Shown: one piece after another, positions 1 through 5,952 of the stretch
Layout: the number at the start of each line of letters is the position of its first letter
How positions within the stretch are numbered: the first letter of the stretch is position 1
Source: a virus
Virus record (IMG/VR): IMGVR_UViG_3300042691_055998
Coordinates: 1 to 38,379 of that record
Reading direction: 5' to 3' (one strand)
Length of the DNA stretch: 38,379 nt
Made by a program: the position numbers and the translations under genes
The notes under the pieces: generated by a model
Seen by the model: only the letters and a program-made list of their open reading frames with translations
Told to the model about the DNA's origin: nothing
Database searches by the model: none

Positions 1-87
1 TTTTTAATGAATAAACAAAATCTGCAAGGATTGACGAATGTACTTGATGTGATAAATGGAGTAAAAGACAAATTAGAAAATAAATAA
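1..87 (+). CDS. C-terminal part of a small unknown protein (open at window edge)
   Basis: The frame is open from the first base to a TAA at 85-87, giving 28 residues that end in NGVKDKLENK. An ATG at position 7 could start a 26-residue peptide, but the open frame to the window edge suggests the 3' end of a gene that starts outside. It lies directly before the first attC-like repeat, where the last gene of an upstream cassette would be expected. AT-rich like the next two genes. No family recognised. Confidence 0.35.
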   Translation, partial: FLMNKQNLQGLTNVLDVINGVKDKLENK

Positions 88-101
88 TTTTTGTTTTATT
101 G

Positions 102-157
102 CTTATAACGGTTGCAAATAAAACATCGTTTTAATGTGTTTTATTTGTTGTTATGTT
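102..157 (+). repeat. attC-like folded repeat 1
   Basis: Seen: CTTATAAC (102-109), spacer GGTTG, stem arm CAAATAAAACA (115-125), loop TCGTTTTAATG (126-136), perfectly complementary arm TGTTTTATTTG (137-147), TT, then GTTATGTT (150-157). The outer boxes contain ATAAC and GTTAT, matching the R''/R' core positions of integron attC sites. The layout (8-5-11-11-11-2-8) is identical in the second copy, although the stem sequence differs. Confidence 0.6.
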
Positions 158-177
158 TTAGTTAAAAATATTATATT

Positions 178-390
178 ATGGATAAAAAAGAAATTAGTAA
201 AATATGTGAAGCTGAATTTGAAGTGTTTTCAACAGCTATTAGTAAAATGGGATTTGACCCACAAGGATTTTCTTTTATGATATTGTTTGATAAAAAAGCA
301 TTGAGTAGAAAAAAATTATTAGATAAGTTTAGTAATTTAACAGAAGAAGAAAAAATAGCTGTTGAAAATAGAATAAAGTTGTTTAGTTAA
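178..390 (+). CDS. Cassette-borne unknown protein, 70 aa
   Basis: An ATG-started 70-residue ORF, very AT-rich, with a charged C-terminal half (KKLLDKFSNLTEEEKIAVEN) that looks helical. No signal peptide or membrane segment. No family recognised. It is the only gene in the cassette bounded by GTTATGTT (150) and AACATAAC (410); the inverted repeats extend through its leader and trailer almost to its start and stop codons. Its composition and codon use are unlike the T4-like genes downstream, which supports recent acquisition. The ORF is short, so it rests mainly on cassette context. Confidence 0.5.
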   Translation: MDKKEISKICEAEFEVFSTAISKMGFDPQGFSFMILFDKKALSRKKLLDKFSNLTEEEKIAVENRIKLFS

Positions 391-402
391 TATTTTTAAT
401 TA

Positions 403-458
403 AACATAACGTCTGATGATAAACAATCGTTTTAATGTTGTTTATCATTTGTTATAAG
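403..458 (+). repeat. attC-like folded repeat 2
   Basis: Seen: AACATAAC (403-410), spacer GTCTG, arm ATGATAAACAA (416-426), loop TCGTTTTAATG (427-437, identical to repeat 1), complementary arm TTGTTTATCAT (438-448), TT, GTTATAAG (451-458). Total length 56 nt, as in repeat 1. Stem arms differ from repeat 1 at several positions but stay perfectly paired, so structure rather than sequence is conserved. Confidence 0.6.
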
Positions 459-479
459 TAGTATTTTAACATTTATTTT

Positions 480-875
480 ATGGAAATATATCATAATGTC
501 TTAAACTTAAAAAGATTAAAATCAATTTTGGATAATGGTTTTATTTTGAAGGATAATAGAATAATTGAACCCTGTGTTTATATGACTAGGGATTATTATT
601 ATTTAATGGATAGAGGTATAAGAATGGTTTTTGAATATGATAAATTGAAACACAATTATAAAGTAAAACCATTTTGTTTAAAAGGATGGAATTTATTAAA
701 TAATATTAAATTTATTCCTAAAAATGATGAAATGGAAGAACGTGTGTTAAATGATGTTGATGTTATGAAATGTTGTATTAGAATTGATATTGATAAGAAT
801 AAATTTAATGAAATTGATTTTAACCATCCATTGATAAACCACACACTTGATTTTAAGAAAAAGATAATAAAATAA
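480..875 (+). CDS. Cassette-borne protein, 131 aa, possible ADP-ribosyltransferase-like fold
   Basis: An AT-rich ORF starting with ATG at 480 right after the inverted repeat that begins the cassette. The protein opens with YHNVLNLKRLKSILDNGFI, followed by a 'TRD' motif (residues about 36-38), a strand with 'RMVFEYDKLKHNY', a KPF segment, and an 'EMEERVL' motif near residues 84-90. From memory, small phage and bacterial proteins with this order (H-x-T/N, L..IL..G, TRD, EERV) resemble ART/DarT-related folds in which the Glu could be catalytic. This is a weak pattern match. The cassette position would suit a toxin or an anti-phage or counter-defence factor, but nothing in the sequence proves that. 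Confidence 0.5.
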   Translation: MEIYHNVLNLKRLKSILDNGFILKDNRIIEPCVYMTRDYYYLMDRGIRMVFEYDKLKHNYKVKPFCLKGWNLLNNIKFIPKNDEMEERVLNDVDVMKCCIRIDIDKNKFNEIDFNHPLINHTLDFKKKIIK

Positions 876-893
876 ATGTGTTAAGAAATATTA

Positions 894-901
894 CTTATAA
901 C
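894..901 (+). other. Terminal half-site of the cassette array
   Basis: CTTATAAC here is the exact inverse of the GTTATAAG that begins the same cassette at 451. The following sequence lacks the expected spacer, stem and TCGTTTTAATG loop, so the third attC-like repeat is incomplete. This marks the right edge of the array, beyond which phage-type composition begins. The interval 902-1018 holds no gene or clear structure that I can see. Confidence 0.45.
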
Positions 902-1018
902 TATAATATATACGCAATGGCATCTAAATAGTTAACTATCAACTTCTGGTAAGCAGACACTATAAGGTTTCAAACTCCAAAATAAATAATAGTAAAACAT
1001 ATAGCCCATCACCTCCTT

Positions 1019-1348
1019 ATGAACTTAATCGACCCCCAAAAACCCACTTGTCGAGTGGTGCATTGTCAAAAAGATGATTATGATGTTTATATCGGTCGAC
1101 CCTCTAAATGGGGTAACCCCTTTTCGCACATCCAAGATAAAAAAACCCGAGCTGAATTTCTAGTAAACTCTCGAAAGGAGGCAGTGGATGCCTATGAACA
1201 ATGGATTTTACATGGGGGTGGGCAGCATTTACTCCAAGACTTAAAGGATTTACAAGGTAAAATTCTAGGCTGTTGGTGTGTCCCCAAAAGTTGCCATGGG
1301 GAAATTTTGGTTAAATTGGTTAATAACTTACCTAATCAAAACCTTTAA
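1019..1348 (+). CDS. DUF4326 family protein
   Basis: 109 residues. Seen: 'YIGRPSKWGNPF' (residues 24-35) and a C-terminal 'CWCVPKSCHGEIL' (about 85-97) with Cys85, Cys87, Cys92 and His93. This is the typical pattern of the DUF4326 family, common in phages and bacteria and of unknown function; the Cys/His cluster suggests a metal or nucleotide-linked role. Starts at ATG 1019. It is the first gene with phage-like composition after the cassette array and lies 50 nt upstream of the clamp loader gene. Confidence 0.75.
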   Translation: MNLIDPQKPTCRVVHCQKDDYDVYIGRPSKWGNPFSHIQDKKTRAEFLVNSRKEAVDAYEQWILHGGGQHLLQDLKDLQGKILGCWCVPKSCHGEILVKLVNNLPNQNL

Positions 1349-1398
1349 TGTGTATCTGTATATAAGATAGAAAAAATGTCATTTCTAAAAATAACTAT

Positions 1399-2352
1399 AT
1401 GATTCAAGAATTATTTACCGAAAAGTACCGTCCTAAGAATCTCGACCAACTCATTCTACCCACACGTATCCGCAAGGCATTTGGTGAGGGTGAATTGCAT
1501 CAAAACTTTTTACTCTACGGTTCGCCTGGGTTAGGTAAAACAAGTTCTGCTAAAGTGCTTGCTGCCAATTACCCGACTCTGTATATTAATGTGTCCGATG
1601 AGAGTTCGGTGGATGTTATCCGAGAAAAAATCACTAATTGGTGCTCAACCATTTCTTTGATGGATGGGGCGGAAAAATACAAAGTGGTTATTTTGGATGA
1701 GATTGATGGTGCTTCTGACCAGTTCAACAAGGCATTGAGGGCTACGATTGAAAAATTCGCCCACACCGCTCGGTTCGTTGCTACTTGTAACTATATTAAC
1801 AAAGTCCCCGAGCCCGTCCAATCTCGTTTTAACTGCATCTCTTTCGATTTTATTTCTATCGAAGAGGAAAAGGAAGTGATGGTAGAGTTTATTAAAAGAA
1901 CGTGGTCTATTCTAAAGGCGGCTGAAATTAAAATAGAAAAAGAGGCGGTGATTGAATTTGTTAAAAGGAACTTCCCCGATATGCGAACCATCCTTAATAA
2001 AGTTCAGAGTTTTGTAATTCAAGGCGTGACCGAAATTAAGGTGGAAGATATTAAAAAACTAAACTATTCATTTGCCGACATTTTTCAGAAGGTGTGTGGG
2101 GATAAAATCGACCCGACCGAAACCTATCAATTTCTAATGGTGAATTATGGCTCTAAGGTAGATGATGTATTGGCGGCTCTAGGCTCAGAGTTGCCCGAAT
2201 ATATTAGGGAAAACCATCCGAAATTTATCGCCAAAATTCCTCAAATTGTCATTAAGGCTGCTCATTATCAGTCACAGAGGACTCAAGTGATTGACCCAGC
2301 AATTTCTATGTTGGCTGCGGTGTATGAATGTCAAATGATTTTGTCTAATTAA
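1399..2352 (+). CDS. Sliding clamp loader large subunit (T4 gp44-like AAA+ ATPase)
   Basis: 317 residues, the size of T4 gp44 (319). Walker A GSPGLGKT (41-48), Walker B VVILDEID (96-103), sensor 1 TCNY (129-132) and the SRF motif (142-144), which corresponds to the arginine-finger SRC motif of RFC-type loaders. The N-terminal 'EKYRP' motif is also typical of RFC small subunits. The family uses ATP to open and load the gp45-type sliding clamp at primer ends. The likely small subunit lies downstream at 5065, separated by four genes, whereas T4 has 44 and 62 adjacent. Confidence 0.92.
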   Translation: MIQELFTEKYRPKNLDQLILPTRIRKAFGEGELHQNFLLYGSPGLGKTSSAKVLAANYPTLYINVSDESSVDVIREKITNWCSTISLMDGAEKYKVVILDEIDGASDQFNKALRATIEKFAHTARFVATCNYINKVPEPVQSRFNCISFDFISIEEEKEVMVEFIKRTWSILKAAEIKIEKEAVIEFVKRNFPDMRTILNKVQSFVIQGVTEIKVEDIKKLNYSFADIFQKVCGDKIDPTETYQFLMVNYGSKVDDVLAALGSELPEYIRENHPKFIAKIPQIVIKAAHYQSQRTQVIDPAISMLAAVYECQMILSN

Positions 2353-2360
2353 AAAAGCTC

Positions 2361-2768
2361 ATGAAGAAGTTTAATTTATTCGGGGAGGAAATCATAAGTA
2401 ATGAGAGGTCTCCAAACGACCAAAAATATACGATGAAGATAGATGCCCCTATCTACGAACCCAAAAACGAACAACCCGATATATTTGATTTGTATCAAGA
2501 TGATAAAACCAAAGCCTTAATTTATGATATAAATCAGTCCAATGTCACCCCCTCCGAAAAAAAATTCCTACTCAAAGCGGCACAAAGACACACTGTGTTT
2601 CATTACGAGAAAATAGCGGACTACTATGCTCACGCCACGCCCGAAATGCAAAGCTTGATGGAAAAAAGTGCCTTAGTCATTATTGATTTTAATGAGGCTA
2701 TAGAATTGGGTTATGTAAAATTGTGTGAAGATATCAAAAAACAATACTTGGAAGATTATGAAGATTGA
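2361..2768 (+). CDS. Conserved phage protein of unknown function
   Basis: 135 residues. The N-terminal half is acidic and proline-containing and probably disordered. The C-terminal half has a helical pattern with 'AAQRHTVFHYEKIADYYAHA' and 'MQSLMEKSALVIIDF'. I recall this HYEKIADYYAHA / LMEKSALVIIDF combination from other T4-like phage proteins without assigned function. It starts 8 nt after the clamp loader stop, and its end overlaps the start of the glycosyltransferase gene by 11 nt, so all three are probably co-transcribed and translationally coupled. Confidence 0.7.
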   Translation: MKKFNLFGEEIISNERSPNDQKYTMKIDAPIYEPKNEQPDIFDLYQDDKTKALIYDINQSNVTPSEKKFLLKAAQRHTVFHYEKIADYYAHATPEMQSLMEKSALVIIDFNEAIELGYVKLCEDIKKQYLEDYED

Positions 2769-3627
2769 CCATTCGGAAAATAAGGACTTTGCTGTTTTTA
2801 TCCTTACGCACGGCAGACCCGATAATGTTTGGACTAAAAAAACTCTTGATAAGTGTGGGTATAAGGGCTTGTTGTATTTCGTCTTAGATGATGAAGACAA
2901 AACACTACCTCAGTATCAAAAAAATTTCGGGAAAGAAAATATCATTGTTTTTAACAAAAAGGAAATGGCAGACTCCGTGGATGAGGGTAATAATTTTGAT
3001 GAGAGGAGAACCATAACCCACGCCCGAAATGCTTGTTTTAAAATCGCCGAAAAATTAGGCATAACTTATTTTCTACAACTAGATGATGATTACTATGAAT
3101 TTATTTATAAATTCCTAGGGATTAAGGGGGCGAAAATGCCTAAAGATATTGACAAACTGTTTGACACGGTTATTTCTTTCTATAAAAAAACAAATTGCCT
3201 AAGCATAGCTTTCGCCCAAACGGGCGACTTCATTGGCGGGATAGATAACGGTAAGGGTACTTATCGATTCAGTAAGCGGAAGTGTATGAATAGCTTTTTT
3301 TGTAGTACGGAAAGACCTTTCCAATTTATCGGGGCAATGAATGAAGATGTGAACACGTACACTACTTTAGCCCATAGGGGCGAGTTATTCTTGACGATAC
3401 CCGTATTTGCCATCAATCAAAAAGATAGCCAAACCCAAAAGGGTGGGATTACGGATATGTATTTAAAATATGGGACATATTGCAAAGCCTTCACAACAAC
3501 TATGATGCACCCAAGTGGGGTTAAAGTTTCCATGATGCGAGCTAATAACCCAAGGTTACATCACTCCATTTCTTGGAATAATACCACCCCCATGATAATC
3601 AGCAAAAAATATCAAAAAACAAACTAA
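2758..3627 (+). CDS. Glycosyltransferase of the TET-associated (TAGT) type, probable DNA base modification
   Basis: 289 residues from ATG 2758; an upstream in-frame ATG at 2725 would add 11 residues deep inside the previous gene, so 2758 is preferred. Seen: N-terminal 'FAVFILTHGRPDN', 'LDDEDKTL', 'RNACF' and a DxD-like 'LQLDDDYYEF' (Asp109-111) that would bind the metal-nucleotide sugar. This set matches the TET/JBP-associated glycosyltransferase family, which in phages transfers sugars to hydroxymethylated pyrimidines in DNA. Its place in the replication cluster fits a role in genome modification against host nucleases. The enzyme making the acceptor base is not in this window. Confidence 0.75.
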   Translation: MKIDHSENKDFAVFILTHGRPDNVWTKKTLDKCGYKGLLYFVLDDEDKTLPQYQKNFGKENIIVFNKKEMADSVDEGNNFDERRTITHARNACFKIAEKLGITYFLQLDDDYYEFIYKFLGIKGAKMPKDIDKLFDTVISFYKKTNCLSIAFAQTGDFIGGIDNGKGTYRFSKRKCMNSFFCSTERPFQFIGAMNEDVNTYTTLAHRGELFLTIPVFAINQKDSQTQKGGITDMYLKYGTYCKAFTTTMMHPSGVKVSMMRANNPRLHHSISWNNTTPMIISKKYQKTN

Positions 3628-3656
3628 TTTTTTATCAAACTTGCTAATAATTATTT

Positions 3657-3944
3657 ATGAAAGACAAAATTTTGAAATGGGCACAAGATAGGGATTTACT
3701 AAAGCCCGAAAATAAACAGAAACAATTCATCAAGCTAATTGAAGAAGTGGGTGAGTTGGCACAAGGAATCGCCAAGAATGACCTCGAGCAGATTGTGGAT
3801 AGTATTGGGGATGTCCAAGTGGTTTTGATTATATTATCTGCCCTATACGAGTTGGATAGTGAGGAGTGTTTACAAAAAGCCTACGAGGTGATTAAAAATA
3901 GAACTGGGCAGACTATAGACGGAATATTTATCAAAAACGAATAA
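3657..3944 (+). CDS. MazG-like nucleotide pyrophosphohydrolase
   Basis: 95 residues, a single all-helical MazG-like domain. Seen: EEVGE (29-33) and DSIGD (48-52), the ExxE...DxxxD acidic residues that bind Mg2+ and the triphosphate in the all-alpha NTP pyrophosphatase superfamily. It would hydrolyse a (d)NTP to the monophosphate, possibly removing unmodified or aberrant dNTPs, or acting on a signalling nucleotide as proposed for other phage MazG proteins. It lies between the glycosyltransferase and the RNase H gene (10 nt before the latter), consistent with nucleotide metabolism during replication. Confidence 0.85.
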   Translation: MKDKILKWAQDRDLLKPENKQKQFIKLIEEVGELAQGIAKNDLEQIVDSIGDVQVVLIILSALYELDSEECLQKAYEVIKNRTGQTIDGIFIKNE

Positions 3945-3954
3945 ATAATACAAT

Positions 3955-5055
3955 ATGAATCTGATATTTGACGGGCATCACTTTTTTTACAAAACCCTTT
4001 TTGCGTTTGGGGGGCAATCTAAATCCAAAAAGTTGCTCCAATCTAAAAAGGAACAAGAAATGTTTGTTCGCAAAGTGGCAACCGATGTTTCTCATGCCAT
4101 TAGACATTTCGAACACCCCGATAAAGTAGTATTTACCTTAGATTCTCGGAGTTGGCGCAAAGAAATTCCGATGGGTTCGGGTGAAGTGGAATACAAAGGT
4201 GACCGTGTTAGGGATGAGGGGGTGCATTGGGATAACTTTTATCATTCTATTGAGGAGTTTGCTCAAATCATTCAAGAAAAAGGCTTCATTGTTTCTAAAG
4301 AAAAGGGGGCGGAGTGTGATGACTTGCTGTATCTTTGGTCAGAGCAATTTCTTCAAGATGGGGAAGATAGTGTTATCATCACGGGAGATGGGGATATGAA
4401 ACAATGTGCCCAATACAACCATAAAAATTTTGTCGTGGTGTTTAACCCGAACTCCAAATCCAAAAAGTTAATCACACCTCAAGGATTTGGAGAATGGATT
4501 GCTTCCGCATCCTCTCACTTCGACCTTTTTGATGCCAATACTTTTATCAACACGAACAAAGATATCATCGTAAGTTTAATGTCCAAGATAGAGGTGGAGG
4601 AATTGAACACCCATAAATTTTTATTGGAAAAAATTATTTTGGGCGATGGTGGGGATTCGATACCCTCTATTTGGACTTGGAAAAAGGGCGAAAAAAAATA
4701 TAGAGTGACCCAATCTAAAGCGGAAATGATATACGCCGACCTACCCTTGGGGATGCCGATTGGGGATTTACCTCTTTGTACGGGAACTATTGCCTTAGGT
4801 ATTGAAAAATACTGCAAACAAACGGCGGACGTGCCCTTATTGGAGGAACACATCAAAAGAAATTTGCAATTGATATATTTGGATAAATCGGTCATTCCCG
4901 AAACCATACAACGGGATTTTCGAGCAACGTATCGAATTTTTGGAAGCCAACGTTTAAAAATAACTAAGTATGACCTCCAAACGTTATTGAGTGGTAGCAA
5001 ATATTTATCCGAGCCCAAATCTTTTAGTTCGGATTTTTTCTCTAACTTTGAATAA
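3955..5055 (+). CDS. T4 RNase H-like 5'-3' exonuclease / flap endonuclease
   Basis: 366 residues; T4 RNase H has 305. Acidic residues of the FEN/5'-nuclease superfamily are visible: Asp6 in 'LIFDGHH', Asp63 in 'FTLDSRSW', Glu120/Asp122/Asp123 in 'GAECDDLLY', Asp145 and Asp147 in 'ITGDGDMKQ', and later 'ILGDGGDSIPS', the helix-hairpin region of these nucleases. It would remove RNA primers and 5' flaps from the lagging strand, together with the clamp and clamp loader encoded on either side. Ten bases separate its stop from the next gene. Confidence 0.88.
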   Translation: MNLIFDGHHFFYKTLFAFGGQSKSKKLLQSKKEQEMFVRKVATDVSHAIRHFEHPDKVVFTLDSRSWRKEIPMGSGEVEYKGDRVRDEGVHWDNFYHSIEEFAQIIQEKGFIVSKEKGAECDDLLYLWSEQFLQDGEDSVIITGDGDMKQCAQYNHKNFVVVFNPNSKSKKLITPQGFGEWIASASSHFDLFDANTFINTNKDIIVSLMSKIEVEELNTHKFLLEKIILGDGGDSIPSIWTWKKGEKKYRVTQSKAEMIYADLPLGMPIGDLPLCTGTIALGIEKYCKQTADVPLLEEHIKRNLQLIYLDKSVIPETIQRDFRATYRIFGSQRLKITKYDLQTLLSGSKYLSEPKSFSSDFFSNFE

Positions 5056-5064
5056 AGACATCAT

Positions 5065-5475
5065 ATGGCAGATTTATTTGATTTTATCAATGACATGATT
5101 TCCAAACCCTCGGAATTCAAATCCGTAAGTCCTCACGAACGAGGGAAACATTTTTTTATGGTCAATCGCTTGTGTAGTATCCGCTACCCTATTCAAGCCG
5201 CATACATGAATCATTTAAAAATCAACCCATCGGAGGCGGTAACTTTTTGGCAATCCCTATTATCCTCTAAGTATAGCCAGACACCGAAATGGATGTATGT
5301 GAAAACCAAAAAGGAGAAAGACAAGAAAAAAGCCGTCCAACCCGTTGAGGATGCTATTATCCAAAAATGGTGTGAAGTGCATCAGTGGTCTCGTCGAGAT
5401 TTTGATGATGCGGTTACTTTGCTCGGCGATAAGGTGTGGGATGAACTTGAAAATTTCAAATCCTTGATTGGGTAA
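5065..5475 (+). CDS. Probable clamp loader small subunit (gp62-like)
   Basis: 136 residues. The segment 'FFMVNRLCSIRYPIQAAYMN' followed about 20 residues later by 'YSQTPKWMYVKTKK' resembles the core of gp62 (in T4, a 'FMVENALSQFPE..PAVYAMN' segment and a later 'RYGKWAK'). Shorter gp62 relatives of about this length occur in cyanophages. In the family, one gp62 joins four gp44 subunits to form the loader. The position 10 nt after the RNase H gene and in the same cluster as gp44 supports the call. Similarity is by eye and moderate. Confidence 0.6.
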   Translation: MADLFDFINDMISKPSEFKSVSPHERGKHFFMVNRLCSIRYPIQAAYMNHLKINPSEAVTFWQSLLSSKYSQTPKWMYVKTKKEKDKKKAVQPVEDAIIQKWCEVHQWSRRDFDDAVTLLGDKVWDELENFKSLIG

Positions 5476-5477
5476 AG

Positions 5478-5508
5478 ATAAAGTGCGCCGTTTTAAAAAA
5501 CACTTTAT
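5478..5508 (+). promoter_or_regulatory. Hairpin immediately upstream of a start codon
   Basis: ATAAAGTG (5478-5485) can pair perfectly with CACTTTAT (5501-5508), with a 15-nt loop, ending 3 nt before the ATG at 5512. It would hide the ribosome landing site of the membrane protein gene. The loop side contains GTGCGCCGT, which can instead pair with 5882-5890 beyond the gene, so two exclusive structures are possible. Function is inference. Confidence 0.4.
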
Positions 5509-5890
5509 ATTATGATAGAAACAATTATTATAACTGCTTGTTCAACTTTAGTTATGGTCGGATTGATAACTTCAATTGCGGTTGTATATTACAAATTGGG
5601 TAAACGGTTAACAAAGGAACATTTTAATAAGGAAGTTGAACACATTTATTCTCGTATAGATAATGTTTGTAGGGATATGTCTGAATCATCAAACGAACTT
5701 CGAAATGGTATATACCAAGAGTTGCATCACCGAGATGAAGACATCCACCATGTTAAAAAAATGATTGACTCTCGAGTTGATAAGACCAATGTTCGAATTG
5801 ACAAGTTAATCAAAGCACTTGAAGAGAATGGAAACACTCTTAAAGTAACGGATATGAATATCTAATTTTCAAAAAAAATTCACGGCGCAC
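5483..5890 (+). repeat. GC-rich inverted repeat flanking one small gene
   Basis: GTGCGCCGT (5483-5491) and its exact complement ACGGCGCAC (5882-5890) bracket the gene at 5512-5865. A 9-bp GC-rich match is unusual in this AT-rich background. The repeat could form a long-range mRNA stem or mark the ends of an inserted unit. Confidence 0.4.
5512..5865 (+). CDS. Small membrane-anchored coiled-coil protein
   Basis: 117 residues. Residues about 3-27 (IIITACSTLVMVGLITSIAV region) form one hydrophobic transmembrane helix, followed by a basic stop-transfer (KLGKRL) and about 80 residues of heptad-like, highly charged sequence that should be coiled coil. The topology would put the coiled coil on one side of the inner membrane. 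It could be part of a lysis, superinfection or membrane-replication function; no family recognised. It sits between the replication cluster and the late block, flanked by a 9-bp inverted repeat, with an upstream hairpin and a strong terminator after it. Confidence 0.65.
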   Translation: MIETIIITACSTLVMVGLITSIAVVYYKLGKRLTKEHFNKEVEHIYSRIDNVCRDMSESSNELRNGIYQELHHRDEDIHHVKKMIDSRVDKTNVRIDKLIKALEENGNTLKVTDMNI

Positions 5891-5892
5891 CT

Positions 5893-5927
5893 AAAGCACA
5901 CTCGTATGAGTGTGCTTTTTTCTTTTT
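5893..5927 (+). terminator. Rho-independent terminator
   Basis: AAAGCACACTC (5893-5903), loop GTAT, GAGTGTGCTTT (5908-5918), then a T-rich run with one C. An 11-bp perfect stem. It ends the replication-side transcripts directly before the first late promoter motif. Confidence 0.9.
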
Positions 5928-5944
5928 GATATATAGATAAAAAG
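5928..5944 (+). promoter_or_regulatory. Candidate late promoter (gp14-like gene)
   Basis: GATATATAGATAAAAAG follows the terminator directly and precedes the GTG start at 5953. It matches the motif repeated before other virion genes at 12186, 16100, 17621, 18945, 23162 and 25561. Confidence 0.6.
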
Positions 5945-5952
5945 TCTATTCA

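Larger units (their letters stand above)
1..901 (+). mobile_element. Integron-like cassette array (attC-like repeats with tiny AT-rich genes)
   Basis: Seen: three small ORFs are separated by two 56-nt folded repeats of identical architecture (102-157 and 403-458), and a third outer half-site follows the last ORF (894-901). The 8-nt end of each cassette matches the inverse of its own beginning: cassette 150-410 starts GTTATGTT and ends AACATAAC; cassette 451-901 starts GTTATAAG and ends CTTATAAC. That pairing of a cassette's own ends, rather than of the two neighbours, is the hallmark of integron gene cassettes inserted as circles. Composition is far more AT-rich than the phage genes to the right. 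No integrase gene lies in the window. Inference: a cassette array captured by the phage. It could instead be an unrelated hairpin-bounded repeat family. Confidence 0.55.

Noticed and set aside
1-901. CRISPR array
   Set aside because: Only two full repeats with differing stems, spaced about 300 bp apart with ORFs between them; not a CRISPR layout.
940-985. tRNA-like GGTTTCAAACTCC segment
   Set aside because: The arms around it do not pair as a T-arm and no acceptor or anticodon stem can be drawn.
2725-2757. ATG 33 nt upstream in the glycosyltransferase frame
   Set aside because: It lies deeper inside the previous gene and adds residues not typical of the family; ATG 2758 gives the usual 11-nt overlap.
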